Positions 47,533-56,278 of a stretch of DNA of 64,000 nt are shown here, piece after piece. Positions within the stretch are counted from its first letter, which is position 1; each line of letters opens with the position of its first letter. The position numbers and the translations under genes are program-made. Below the pieces are notes generated by a model, which was given only the letters and a program-made list of their open reading frames with translations, had not been told where the DNA came from and ran no database searches. Source of the stretch: Bacteroidetes bacterium RIFCSPLOWO2_12_FULL_37_12. Its GTDB lineage: Bacteria > Bacteroidota > Bacteroidia > 2-12-FULL-37-12. Location of the stretch: positions 59,311 through 123,310 of the forward strand of contig MEPC01000001.1 in assembly GCA_001769655.1 (NCBI GenBank), read 5' to 3'.

Positions 47533-48681
47533 TTATTGGTAAAGTAGGTCTGTTGTATCAAAAATTTTATCAAATGAATTTTCTTTCATGCTGTTGGTGA
47601 ACGAAAATATTTTACAGTGTCCGAAATTTTCATTGGCTCGCTTTGCAAAAACCTGTGCTTTTGGAGTTGATAAAATTTCCGTCAATGAGTTTGATGAAAG
47701 ATTTCCTAAAACCCAGGAATCATCAATTGGTTTTCCTGCGGAGTTCATTGCCCAAGGCGATGCCAACAAAGTTCCGTTAGACATAAGCCCGAATGATTCA
47801 TGAAACACATCGCAAGGATTTGTCGGTAACCCTGAATTATCAAAGTGTTTCAATGCACATTGTAATTTGATTACAGGGTTTCCATATTTTATTTCCATTT
47901 TCCGCAAAAAGTTTATTGCTCTGCGATACTGTTCCACTGATGGAGTATCTGCTTGCCTGAACGCACCTCTACCAACAGGAAACAATCGCATCAATAAAAG
48001 TTTCCCGATACCCAACTCATGCAAACTCATGTAAATGTTTTCCAGTGTTTGCTCGTCAATGTTATGAATTGTCATAGGTAGTTCTGCTCTTGTTTTTACT
48101 CCAATTTCTGCGAACCGTGTCGCCTTTTTCAAATTGCCTGCTGCATAATGGTCAGGTCTGCTTACTTTACCGTTGCAATCATCGCTGTCAAATGTGAAAT
48201 TAAGTTCACCGATGTAAGATGCAATTTCCTCAATGTTACACTTACTTAATCCCGCTCCTGTCGCTGTCAATGTGATTTTGTCTTTACCGAATCGTTCCGA
48301 AGCTGCTTTTAATACTACTGTGTTCTCCGTAACAGAAAGCGGGTCACCTCCCGAAATATCAAGTTTCACTTCAAAGCCCGATAAATTTTCAAGCACCTTT
48401 AGTTTCTGCTCCAGTGTCAATTCCAAACCTACTCGTTGTTTGTAGCGAACCGCTTGGTCAAAGATGCTGCCTTCATCAGCATTGAAAGGAAAGGTGTGTT
48501 CATTCTCTAACGAATCCGTTCTCATGGTGATGCTGCCGTTTTTTCTTGAAACATGGTCTGCATCAACGCAGCATATTTCGCAATCCCATGAACACACTTT
48601 AGTGATGTTCCAAATGATGTCCACCTTCTTTGGAAGTACAATAGAAGATGTTTCATTATCTGTTTTTGAGTTTTGTTGCAT
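47533..48681 (-). CDS. Radical SAM enzyme with SPASM-like C-terminus
   Basis: 382 residues. IIWNITKVCSWDCEICCVDA gives Cys30, Cys34 and Cys37, and KLDISGGDPLSVTENT is the SAM-binding GGDP motif. RLFPVGRGAF resembles the GxG of the SPASM/twitch group, and later cysteines (CALKHF, NPCDVF, GHCKIF) could ligate an auxiliary cluster. The unusual CC after the third ligand is notable. Known: SPASM enzymes often modify peptides or small amino compounds. No precursor peptide was found nearby. Second gene of the operon. Confidence 0.8.
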   Translation of the reverse strand: MQQNSKTDNETSSIVLPKKVDIIWNITKVCSWDCEICCVDADHVSRKNGSITMRTDSLENEHTFPFNADEGSIFDQAVRYKQRVGLELTLEQKLKVLENLSGFEVKLDISGGDPLSVTENTVVLKAASERFGKDKITLTATGAGLSKCNIEEIASYIGELNFTFDSDDCNGKVSRPDHYAAGNLKKATRFAEIGVKTRAELPMTIHNIDEQTLENIYMSLHELGIGKLLLMRLFPVGRGAFRQADTPSVEQYRRAINFLRKMEIKYGNPVIKLQCALKHFDNSGLPTNPCDVFHESFGLMSNGTLLASPWAMNSAGKPIDDSWVLGNLSSNSLTEILSTPKAQVFAKRANENFGHCKIFSFTNSMKENSFDKIFDTTDLLYQ

Positions 48682-48743
48682 ATTGCTGGTATTTTACCAG
48701 CAATATTAGTGGGGTAATTATGCCATTGCAAACTTTGGCATAA

Positions 48744-50258
48744 CTATCTTTGTATGGATGGTTTTTCAGGATAGTAGTTGGTGCGGCCAGTATTAACAAT
48801 TAGAATTTTTTTGTCCTGTTGAATTTGTTCTTTCATTTGTAGTAACAGTGCAAGACCTGCGATGCCAGATGGTTCGCAATTTATTTTTTCTTTAACGGCA
48901 ATTTTAATTGCTTCGTCTACAAATTCTTCCTTGACAAAATATATCCCTGACATTTTTCCAACGCAAGAAAATGTTTTTAATTGTTCAACAAATTCCTTAT
49001 GTTTATAAAGTGAAGGTAAAAAATATGAAAATAATTTTTCTAATTTTGATTTACTGTTGTTAGTAGTCGCACCTAAAAAATGACATTTGATAATTTTTTC
49101 AATCTTGCCTTCTAATCTTGGGTCATGAATAAAATTTCTTGAATTAAATTCTTTATTGACAATGTTTAAAACATTGGTAAATAAATCACCCGTTCCAAAT
49201 GGAATAAAACAAAAATCAGGATTGATATTTAATATTTCGTAACTCATCCAATCATAATACTGAATATTATGAATGTCCATAGTTTCCCGATATGTAATAT
49301 CAATACCCTTTTTATTAACGGTTAATTTTCTAATTTGTTCATCCCAAAGTTCATTTTTGGATAAATCTGTTTCATATACTTCGCAGCCTATATTACGAAT
49401 TGCTCCTTTTATTTCATTATTTATTTCTACATCGACTAACACTTTTAATTTAGTGGAAACTTGAAATAAATTAAACATATGTTGTATGGCAATTGCAGCA
49501 GTGCCTGAAGAAATAATTGAAATTTCCTTTAACTTAAATTTTAAAGCATTAATTGTAATCTCCCAGCCCATTCGGTCTTTATGACTGCCAGTCGGATTGA
49601 TACTTTCATCTTTCAACCAAACATTTTTAAATCCAGGAACATTTATTTTATATGTGTTTGTCGCAGGAAATTTTGGATTGTAAAAGGGACTTGGAGGAAA
49701 CTCTGGTTTTAAGGGATTATTTAATGATGGAATTGTAATTAATCTGCTAATTCTTTCCGGTTTGTTTTGCTGTGGCCTTTTAACTTGCTTTTTAATTACA
49801 GCAAGTTCTGGTTTTGAAATTTTTGCGTCAACATCTTTAAGTTTGTCTAAAATCTCTTGGAGAATATTCTTTTTAGTAGAAATATCACTGATAATTTTTA
49901 TTTCATCAAGTAGATTTTTATATTGTGAAAAATCTTGTGTGATGATCTCATTCCAGTCGTTTTTACCGTCTGTGGCATAGTAACACAAAATATCTCGTAA
50001 ATATTTTGTTGCTCCGCTTGGTGTTTTTTGATTAAATGCTCTTTTAATCAATTCGTCTGATACACTTCCGTTGAATTTTGAAAAATATAATGAAAATTTT
50101 TCTTGATTTGATTTAAGAAAATTATTTACTGACTTTTTCAACGGCAGAATAAAACTTGATTTGCCTGTACCTCTATTACTTGCCCCTTCTGAATTGAATT
50201 TTGCTAAAATCAAATTCAGAATTTCAATAGGAATAATTTTAGAAGTTTTAGGTTTCAT
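48744..50258 (-). CDS. PLP-dependent fold-type II enzyme (threonine synthase-like) with helical N-terminus
   Basis: 504 residues. The N-terminal ~170 residues are predicted helical, rich in K and charged, and match no domain I know. The C-terminal part has LKDESINPTGSHKDRMGWE with the PLP lysine Lys227, SSGTAAIAIQ (substrate loop), FGTGDLFTNV (phosphate-binding glycines) and EPSGIAGLALLLQ. Known: fold-type II enzymes carry out beta- or gamma-replacement and elimination on amino acids (threonine synthase, cysteine synthase, cystathionine synthase, cysteate synthase). First gene of the operon. Inferred: builds an amino-acid-derived precursor for the radical SAM enzymes. Confidence 0.8.
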   Translation of the reverse strand: MKPKTSKIIPIEILNLILAKFNSEGASNRGTGKSSFILPLKKSVNNFLKSNQEKFSLYFSKFNGSVSDELIKRAFNQKTPSGATKYLRDILCYYATDGKNDWNEIITQDFSQYKNLLDEIKIISDISTKKNILQEILDKLKDVDAKISKPELAVIKKQVKRPQQNKPERISRLITIPSLNNPLKPEFPPSPFYNPKFPATNTYKINVPGFKNVWLKDESINPTGSHKDRMGWEITINALKFKLKEISIISSGTAAIAIQHMFNLFQVSTKLKVLVDVEINNEIKGAIRNIGCEVYETDLSKNELWDEQIRKLTVNKKGIDITYRETMDIHNIQYYDWMSYEILNINPDFCFIPFGTGDLFTNVLNIVNKEFNSRNFIHDPRLEGKIEKIIKCHFLGATTNNSKSKLEKLFSYFLPSLYKHKEFVEQLKTFSCVGKMSGIYFVKEEFVDEAIKIAVKEKINCEPSGIAGLALLLQMKEQIQQDKKILIVNTGRTNYYPEKPSIQR

Positions 50259-50280
50259 GGTTATTAAAGAAATTTACTTT

Positions 50281-50420
50281 AAATTGTTCTGAGCAGTAAA
50301 TATTGCGTTGGCAAAATTTGGCTCTTTGACTTTTGCCCTTTTGTTTGATTTGTGCGTGAGCGGGCAAAAGGCAATGTGCCAAATGAGCGTCAGCCGTAAA
50401 ATTAAAAAACAAAAAATGAG
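50281..50420. repeat. GCGTTGGCA-type inverted repeat upstream of the operon
   Basis: TTTGGC (50317-50322) pairs with GCCAAA (50378-50383), and TTTTGCCC (50331-50338) with GGGCAAAA (50362-50369); GCGTTGGCA occurs at both ends. Sequences of this style are dispersed in Bacteroidota and translate to spurious peptides such as LLPAHAQIKQKGK. It fills most of the 441-bp gap before the PuuD-like gene; no gene is seen there. Confidence 0.65.
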
Positions 50421-50699
50421 CGTTGGCAAAAAATAAAACTTCTTTGAGTTGGCTGTCTTGTTTGGCAGTCAGTCCTAAAGTTTTTGTCCCGTTGTCTGAT
50501 TGTTTCGTATCAGTCAGTTTAATGGTTGCACGGTCGTTGTCCAGCATTGAAGATAACTTACTTATAGAAGAAGTTTTGTCAAAAAAAAACTTCCTCCTAT
50601 ATGCACAAATGCAAAGATTGAAGGAAATTTCTATTCATAATCATTTCCTTTTATTTTTATGTTTAAGTCGGAGCATCTGGATAAATAGTGCCCTTAATC

Positions 50700-51494
50700 T
50701 CAAAACTTTTTCCTTATCAAATGCCCACCCGCCCATCCTATCATTACTACGGCTGATAAAACCAACCAATTATGATTCATGCCATAAAGTCCCACAGGAT
50801 AATGATTGCTGATCATTAATAAAACTAATGGCACCATCATGTAAGTATTATGAGTGGATGCCCTCCCCGCACGTTTCGCCAATAAATCATCGGGCTTCTG
50901 ACCGCTTTGTATTGCCTTCACCATTTTTTGTTGACTCGGAAGAATTATGAACCATACGTTCGATACCATGATGGTTCCATAGATAGCGCCTAAATGTAAA
51001 AATGCGGCTCTGCCGCTGAAAAGTTTACATAATATCCAGGCAATTAACATCGTAAGCATAAAACTACATAACATCATGACTACCTCCGATTTTCCCGGTT
51101 TTACCCACTGCCACAGTAAGAAATAAAGCAAAACACTTCCAAAAACAATTACGCCTGCATATAGGGCGCTCTCCATTTCTGTCATTTCCGATTCCATTTC
51201 TGTCATTAGCCCGCCGAACCAGTAAACCGTGATGAGCATAATAGCTCCGGTTATATATGTTACTAATGATTCATACATAAACCAATGCAAGCGTTTGCTT
51301 CCCTGCGGTATGGTTTTGTATTTCATCATCCTCCAGATTCCTCCTCCATGAATCTGGTCTTCCTGCCCTTCCAGTTCAGGGTCGTTTGTAGAAATCAGAT
51401 TTCTCTCCATGCGCATAAACACGAGGGTTGCTCCTACCCACATGATCCCTGCGATTACATGAATCCAGCGTGTTAGTATTTGAACGTATTCCAT
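50700..51494 (-). CDS. PuuD-like urate hydroxylase, membrane domain only
   Basis: 264 residues with about seven hydrophobic segments. LTRWIHVIAGIMWVGATLVF near the N-terminus, QIHGGGIWRMMKYKT and LHWFMYESLVTYITGAIML match the membrane domain (DUF989) of urate oxidase PuuD. Known: PuuD oxidises urate to 5-hydroxyisourate, normally using a C-terminal cytochrome c domain. Here the protein stops after the membrane part and no CxxCH motif is present. Could be a partner-dependent oxidase or a divergent relative. Purine breakdown is supported by allB 12 kb away. Confidence 0.75.
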   Translation of the reverse strand: MEYVQILTRWIHVIAGIMWVGATLVFMRMERNLISTNDPELEGQEDQIHGGGIWRMMKYKTIPQGSKRLHWFMYESLVTYITGAIMLITVYWFGGLMTEMESEMTEMESALYAGVIVFGSVLLYFLLWQWVKPGKSEVVMMLCSFMLTMLIAWILCKLFSGRAAFLHLGAIYGTIMVSNVWFIILPSQQKMVKAIQSGQKPDDLLAKRAGRASTHNTYMMVPLVLLMISNHYPVGLYGMNHNWLVLSAVVMIGWAGGHLIRKKF

Positions 51495-51510
51495 GGGGTT
51501 GGCGTGATTA

Positions 51511-52245
51511 TTATATTTCTCTCAATGCCTTGCTTCTTATGAATCCTTTCCGGTTATCAAATAAAATCTCAGACCATATATCTTCGCGTTGCAAAACAAA
51601 AACTTTAGTTCCCTTTTCGGGTTTGGCTATTAAACTGGCTCCCGAAGAAGGAGCATTCATAACGAGGGGTTGCTGTTCAAAAATGATTGCTTCACTTTTA
51701 AAAAACCGGTCGTAATTTACTATGAGTCCTGAAATAATCAGAAAGGTCATAAAAAAAGCTGAATGTAAAAAAGTAATTTGCTTTTTTGTCAGAAATAAAT
51801 AAATCATTCTGAGAAACCAAAGGATAGCAATACCCGACAAAACATAAATCAATTCCTGATAAAAATTAAAGTAGGTATTTCTCAGCGTAGTATAATAGTT
51901 GGATGAATATCCGGAAATTGATTTTTCACCTGCGAGCTTTACAATTTTTTCTTCTACAGATAAATCCGGAAAATTTTTTCTATAAAAAGCCAAATAATAT
52001 AAAGCGGATGAATTATTATGGAGACCTTCATTTATAAAAGCGAGTTTTAACAACATTTGCGGGGTAAAAAACCGGTAGGTAGTAAAAGCTTTTTCATATA
52101 ATTCGCCTGCTTCTATGTATTTCTTTTTAGTAAAAAGGGAATCCCCTTTTTGCAAAAGAATATTTCCGGATTCCTTACCTGTCGAATTATTTGCTCCACA
52201 CAGGTTGATTAAAATAAATAAAAATAAAAAAATTGTTTTTTTCAT
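51511..52245 (-). CDS. BatE-like TPR/SH3 exported protein
   Basis: 244 residues. Signal peptide ends near LINLCGANN. A TPR pair (GNILLQKGDSLFTKKKYIEAGELYEKAF onward) spans ~30-100, two hydrophobic segments lie at ~130-180, and a bacterial SH3 domain (GTKVFVLQREDIWSEILFDN ... GFIRSKALREI) ends the protein. Known: this order is that of BatE from aerotolerance operons of Bacteroidota; no BatA-D genes are adjacent, so the name is by resemblance. Close to the PuuD-like gene on the same strand, 17 bp apart. Confidence 0.7.
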   Translation of the reverse strand: MKKTIFLFLFILINLCGANNSTGKESGNILLQKGDSLFTKKKYIEAGELYEKAFTTYRFFTPQMLLKLAFINEGLHNNSSALYYLAFYRKNFPDLSVEEKIVKLAGEKSISGYSSNYYTTLRNTYFNFYQELIYVLSGIAILWFLRMIYLFLTKKQITFLHSAFFMTFLIISGLIVNYDRFFKSEAIIFEQQPLVMNAPSSGASLIAKPEKGTKVFVLQREDIWSEILFDNRKGFIRSKALREI

Positions 52246-52259
52246 AATTTAATAATTAT

Positions 52260-52267
52260 TACCTTTG
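52260..52267 (+). promoter_or_regulatory. -7 box for tRNA-Lys
   Basis: TACCTTTG, 15 bp before the tRNA 5' end. Confidence 0.5.
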
Positions 52268-52282
52268 CGACCCATCTTTAAT

Positions 52283-52355
52283 GATTCCGTAGCTCAGCTG
52301 GTAGAGCATTTCCCTTTTAAGGAAGAGGTCCTGGGTTCGAATCCCAGCGGGATCA
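52283..52355 (+). tRNA. tRNA-Lys (UUU)
   Basis: 73 nt. Acceptor GATTCCG pairs with CGGGATC; D arm AGCTCAGCTGGTAGAGC; anticodon loop CTTTTAA gives UUU; T arm CTGGGTTCGAATCCCAG. CCA not encoded. All three stems pair fully apart from G-U pairs. Confidence 0.95.
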
Positions 52356-52479
52356 CACTTCGATTTCATCATTTTAAATTTGTAATACTTTAAAAGTTTT
52401 GACAGGTAGGTTTAAGTACCTGCCGCACATTCTAAACTACATACTTAAACCAGATTTGTCATTGTCCTCTGAAAACATC

Positions 52480-54180
52480 CTATAACTTCAACGTCTTCAG
52501 AATTTTCTTCCCCTTTTTTCCTTCTATGGAAATCATATAAATGCCTTTTGAAAAATCTCCGATTTCAAAACGCAAAAGTTGTTTTTCGCCTGTTAATATC
52601 ACTTGCTTTTCCAATACTAACCTGCCGGAAGAATCCGAAATCCTAACGTTTATTTTTTCTTTTGGCTTTCCCTCTGCAAATATAGTAAGCAGGTTCTGAA
52701 AAGGATTTGGATAAATTCTGATTTGAAAATTGCTTGTAAATGTATCAATTTTAATATCTACCAATTGCTTTGCTCTTACAAAATCAGGAATCCCGTACCC
52801 CATTAAAGAATCAGGACTAGTATATTGAGAACCGGATTGATGGAGGATTTCGATAATTTCCATCGCAGTAAGATTGGGATATGCTTGCCAGAAACCTGTT
52901 GCCATTCCACAAAGAATCGGACTAGAAAAAGAGGTTCCCCCACCGTAATTAATAGTATCGTTTGACGCCCAATAGGTGACACCGGCTCCTGGCGCTGTAA
53001 TATCCGGTTTTACCCTTCTGTCATACGAAGGTCCAACAGAACTAAAACTTGCATAGTCGCCCGATAAACTTACGGCTCCCACAGTAAGCACAGAATCCCC
53101 ATCGGCTGGAGCGCTGATATATTTCCAGGGTTTGTTCCCGTAATTCCCTGCACTACTCACCACAAGAATTCCTTTGCCAGCCGCCATATCTGCCGCCTTG
53201 GTTACCAGGGCTGTATTTCCGTCCATGTTTGTGTATGTATAACTTTGAGTTGAATCATCAAACGTAGAATATCCCAGAGATGAATTAATTACATCCGCTC
53301 CGGCGCTGTCTGCAAATTCTGCCGCCATCAACCAGTTGGCTTCTTCAATTGTTTGCTCGGAGGATACATCTTCTGTTCTCAATAATAAATATCCCGCTTT
53401 ATAGGCAGTCCCTATGAGCATACCGGGAACATACCCCGCCATAAGGGAAAGTACCATCATCCCATGGGTATTATCTTCATAAACACCGGCATTGTGTGCC
53501 ACAAAATCGTAAGTGCCTTTGATTTGATTATTCTGATAAAGATGTCTAAATGCTTTTAAGGTATCGGCTCTGTAAAAACCTGCATCCAATACCGCTATTA
53601 ACATTCCTTCTCCATGATACCCTGCCTCATGCATGGCGACAGCGCCAATCATGTTTGCCTGAGTATATGACGAACCGTAGAGGGTGGAATCCACATACGT
53701 AGAGACGGGTTTTAAACCCGTCTTTGCCGTCTGTACCACATTCATTGAGACGGGTTTAAAACCCGTCTGTACGGTATTTGTCATTTGTATTCCATTATTC
53801 CGGATTTTTTTATTTAATGATTTTGCAGATTTAACAAAAGGTAATTTTTTTATTAATTCCAGGGTTGCAGAATCTGTTTCTACCAAAGATGCATTAAACC
53901 AGCGTGAATTATACCAGACCTCTGCGCCAAGTTTTCTCATCGAATCGGGGTAGTTTGGTGTCACCGGTAAATCAGTTTGATTAATTAATATATTTTGTTT
54001 GTTTCTTCGTTGAATAGAACGGGGAGAAAGAAATTGTTGTGGGTTAGAAATGGAATAAGGAGAATTATTTTTGTCTGTAAAATAGATAAGATGTTTTTTC
54101 TTTACCGGTGTTGTTTGGGAAAGAACCGGCGATAAGATGTGGGAAACCAGAAAAATTATTATTAAAAATGTTTTATTCAT
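52480..54180 (-). CDS. Secreted subtilisin-like (S8) protease with type IX sorting domain
   Basis: 566 residues. Signal peptide ends near SPVLSQ. The S8 catalytic triad is Asp199 (VLDAGF), His239 (NTHGMMV) and Ser417 (GTSFSSP), with the oxyanion Asn in SSAGNYG near 346. Residues ~20-130 look like an inhibitor/propeptide region. The C-terminal ~80 residues start IRIYPNPFQNLLTIF and end ISIEGKKGKKILKTLKL, a T9SS type A domain. Residues 136-161 are encoded by an inserted palindromic repeat (53699-53771) that keeps the frame. Inferred: a surface or secreted peptidase. Confidence 0.9.
   Translation of the reverse strand: MNKTFLIIIFLVSHILSPVLSQTTPVKKKHLIYFTDKNNSPYSISNPQQFLSPRSIQRRNKQNILINQTDLPVTPNYPDSMRKLGAEVWYNSRWFNASLVETDSATLELIKKLPFVKSAKSLNKKIRNNGIQMTNTVQTGFKPVSMNVVQTAKTGLKPVSTYVDSTLYGSSYTQANMIGAVAMHEAGYHGEGMLIAVLDAGFYRADTLKAFRHLYQNNQIKGTYDFVAHNAGVYEDNTHGMMVLSLMAGYVPGMLIGTAYKAGYLLLRTEDVSSEQTIEEANWLMAAEFADSAGADVINSSLGYSTFDDSTQSYTYTNMDGNTALVTKAADMAAGKGILVVSSAGNYGNKPWKYISAPADGDSVLTVGAVSLSGDYASFSSVGPSYDRRVKPDITAPGAGVTYWASNDTINYGGGTSFSSPILCGMATGFWQAYPNLTAMEIIEILHQSGSQYTSPDSLMGYGIPDFVRAKQLVDIKIDTFTSNFQIRIYPNPFQNLLTIFAEGKPKEKINVRISDSSGRLVLEKQVILTGEKQLLRFEIGDFSKGIYMISIEGKKGKKILKTLKL
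53699..53771. repeat. Pair of AGACGGGTTTTAAACCCGTCT palindromes inside the protease gene
   Basis: Copies at 53703-53723 and 53748-53768, each a 21-bp palindrome, joined by a 24-bp spacer, with GTAGAG and GTAC at the ends. Read in the protease frame they give TGFKPVS and TGLKPVS, so the element encodes two peptide repeats without a stop. Confidence 0.9.
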
Positions 54181-54202
54181 TTTATGATAATGTAAATTTT
54201 AT

Positions 54203-54232
54203 GTAGAGAGACACGGTGCGCCGTGTCTCTAC
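54203..54232. repeat. GTAGAGAGACACGGTGCGCC palindrome
   Basis: 30-bp near-perfect palindrome of the GTAGAGA family. Its right end supplies the TAG stop codon of the following lipoprotein gene (complement of 54229-54231). Confidence 0.8.
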
Positions 54233-54954
54233 TGCCATTCACAACCCTCAGTACAATATTCAAATTTAACCAACTCCTGATAATATTTTATTCCTTGTAT
54301 AATGTTCGTATCCGGGTTCAATTCAAATTCCAAATCTATAAATTTTTTATATATCAAACCAACCCCTTCGGCATAATATTCCTTATCAATATTCTGGCTG
54401 ATTAACGTGGTTATATCCTCTTGTATAACTTCAGTTGTTTTAGGATATAATTTTCCAGCTATTGTTGCAGGTATTCCTGTTTTTCCGTATTTTTTTTTCT
54501 CCGCGGGAAGTTCGTTATACACATTCGGGTTCCATTTAATTCCTTCCTCCACGGGGAAAATTAATTTAAGGATTCTTCGCTGGTTTTCGGTACGCAATGC
54601 CCCAAAATTATTCCGCGATGCAGACCACACAGAATCAATCTTTCCCCAGGAAGAATCTGAACTTGGTCTGGAGAATCGCTCAAGCCGGTATTGAATATTT
54701 CCTTCCAGATCCGTAAATGAATCTGTTTGAGCTTCAAGAAGCTGATATATAGTTGTATCCGTTAATCCCAATTCGTTAAAACCAGAAAATACCTTTACAT
54801 TGTAAACATAATAATTACCTTTTTTTAAGGGAAAATATCCAATGCCCTGCGGAACCGGTTCGACAATGTCTTTGCCGCAGGAGAGGAAAAAGAAAATTCC
54901 TGCACAAAATAGTAATAAACGGAAATTTAAAAAAATGATATATAAAGATTTCAT
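54229..54954 (-). CDS. Lipoprotein of unknown function
   Basis: 241 residues from the ATG at 54954 (MKSLYIIFLNF); the longer frame from 54990 is upstream of the hydrophobic stretch and is not favoured. Lipobox FFFLSCGKD puts the acylated Cys near residue 26. The mature part is rich in tyrosine and beta-strand-like segments (GYFPLKKGNYYVYNVKVF) and has no motif I know. The stop codon lies in a palindromic repeat. Its downstream neighbour is the secreted protease; whether they share a transcript is unclear. Confidence 0.7.
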   Translation of the reverse strand: MKSLYIIFLNFRLLLFCAGIFFFLSCGKDIVEPVPQGIGYFPLKKGNYYVYNVKVFSGFNELGLTDTTIYQLLEAQTDSFTDLEGNIQYRLERFSRPSSDSSWGKIDSVWSASRNNFGALRTENQRRILKLIFPVEEGIKWNPNVYNELPAEKKKYGKTGIPATIAGKLYPKTTEVIQEDITTLISQNIDKEYYAEGVGLIYKKFIDLEFELNPDTNIIQGIKYYQELVKFEYCTEGCEWQ

Positions 54955-55014
54955 ATAAGTATTAGAATTATGGTAAACACTTTTGCACATAACTACTATT
55001 CAAATAAAAGAATA

Positions 55015-55110
55015 ACACTAAACATAAAACACTTAATAAAAAATGTTTAAGTTCGTTTAGATAATTTGGACTTTGCGTTTAACATTTAATATTATTTGTT
55101 TTATGTTATT
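55015..55110. repeat. Imperfect AT-rich inverted repeat
   Basis: ATAACACTAAACATAAAACACTTAATAAAAAATGTTT on the left faces AAACATTTAATATTATTTGTTTTATGTTAT on the right (both quoted only to show the style; pairing is partial). Same family as 9942-10017. Confidence 0.55.
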
Positions 55111-55170
55111 TATTTTTTATTGTGGCTAATTGTAAAAGCTGAGTTTTACAGATTTTGCGTTACTATTCAT

Positions 55171-56262
55171 CTACCTTTCAATAATCCCCCCGCAGACTAC
55201 ATCATCTCCTTCATAAAAAACCGCAGATTGTCCGGGAGCAATGGCAAAAACCGGCTCTTCAAAGTTAGCAAGTAACGTATCATTTTCTTGTGTCACTACT
55301 GCATAGTGTCCTTCGTCATTGTAACGTATGGTGGTCATCAACCTTGCATTTTGATCAGGCAAAAAAGGATATTTAATAAAATTAAGTTTCCCGACTTTCA
55401 TACTACGTTGTGATAACTTGTCCAAAGGGCTTAACACTACCTTGTTTTCAGATGATTTGATTTCAGAAACGTACACAGGATATCCCAGCGCCACCCCTAA
55501 TCCTTTCCGTTGACCGATGGTATAAAATGGATACCCTTCATGGGTACCCACCACTTCTCCTGATTCCAGAATAAATTCTCCATTCTTTAGTTTTTCCGCT
55601 ACTCCATTTACTTTTCTTTTCAAAAAACCCCGATAATCATTATCCGGAATAAAACATATTTCGTAGGATTCCGGTTTATTTGCCAATTCTTCAAAACCCA
55701 ATTTTTTTGCTTTAAGTTTTATGTCAATTTTTTTATGACTTCCCAAAGGAAAAATGCTCCGCGCTAAACTGCTTTGAGAAAGTCCCCAAAGTGCATACGA
55801 TTGGTCTTTGTTTTTATCTTCGCCGGTTGATACAATAAAACGGTCATTTTCTTTTCTGACCCTTGCATAATGTCCTGTTGCAATGAAATCACATCCAAGT
55901 TGGTCGGCTCTTTTCAAAAGCGCAGTCCATTTTATGTGTGTATTGCACAACACGCAGGGATTGGGTGTCCGGCCTGCCATGTATTCCTCTACGAAATTAT
56001 CAATTACGAAAGTTCCGAATTCATCCCGGATGTCAATAATATAATGCGGAAAATCTAATGCCACTGCCACTGCTCTGGCATCGTTGATAGAGTCCAAACT
56101 ACAGCAACCGGTTTCTTTGCGGTTTCCTCCACTGGCGGCATAATCCCACGTTTTCATAGTGATGCCTACAATATCATACCCTTGCTCTTTAAGCAATACG
56201 GCGGCAACGGAGCTGTCCACCCCCCCACTCATGGCTACCAGGACTTTATTATTTGATGACAT
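55171..56262 (-). CDS. mnmA: tRNA-specific 2-thiouridylase MnmA
   Basis: 363 residues. PP-loop SGGVDSS at 12-18, GITMKTWD, the catalytic cysteine in NPCVLCN near residue 102, the second cysteine in YEICFIPD near 206, and GQRKGLGVALGYPVYV match MnmA. Known: 2-thiolates U34 of tRNA-Lys, Glu and Gln. A TATTTTTG box (complement of 56279-56286) precedes it. The tRNA-Lys (UUU) gene at 52283 is one of its substrates in general biology. Confidence 0.95.
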   Translation of the reverse strand: MSSNNKVLVAMSGGVDSSVAAVLLKEQGYDIVGITMKTWDYAASGGNRKETGCCSLDSINDARAVAVALDFPHYIIDIRDEFGTFVIDNFVEEYMAGRTPNPCVLCNTHIKWTALLKRADQLGCDFIATGHYARVRKENDRFIVSTGEDKNKDQSYALWGLSQSSLARSIFPLGSHKKIDIKLKAKKLGFEELANKPESYEICFIPDNDYRGFLKRKVNGVAEKLKNGEFILESGEVVGTHEGYPFYTIGQRKGLGVALGYPVYVSEIKSSENKVVLSPLDKLSQRSMKVGKLNFIKYPFLPDQNARLMTTIRYNDEGHYAVVTQENDTLLANFEEPVFAIAPGQSAVFYEGDDVVCGGIIER

Positions 56263-56278
56263 TTTATATAAAATTACA

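Noticed and set aside
47533-48681. RiPP maturase with a precursor peptide
   Set aside because: I looked for a short Cys- or Gly-rich precursor ORF next to the radical SAM gene and found none; the peptide substrate idea remains unsupported.
50248-50547. 99-residue open frame on the minus strand upstream of the PLP gene
   Set aside because: It lies over a dispersed repeat and translates to the low-complexity style typical of such repeats; no start context or homology is apparent.
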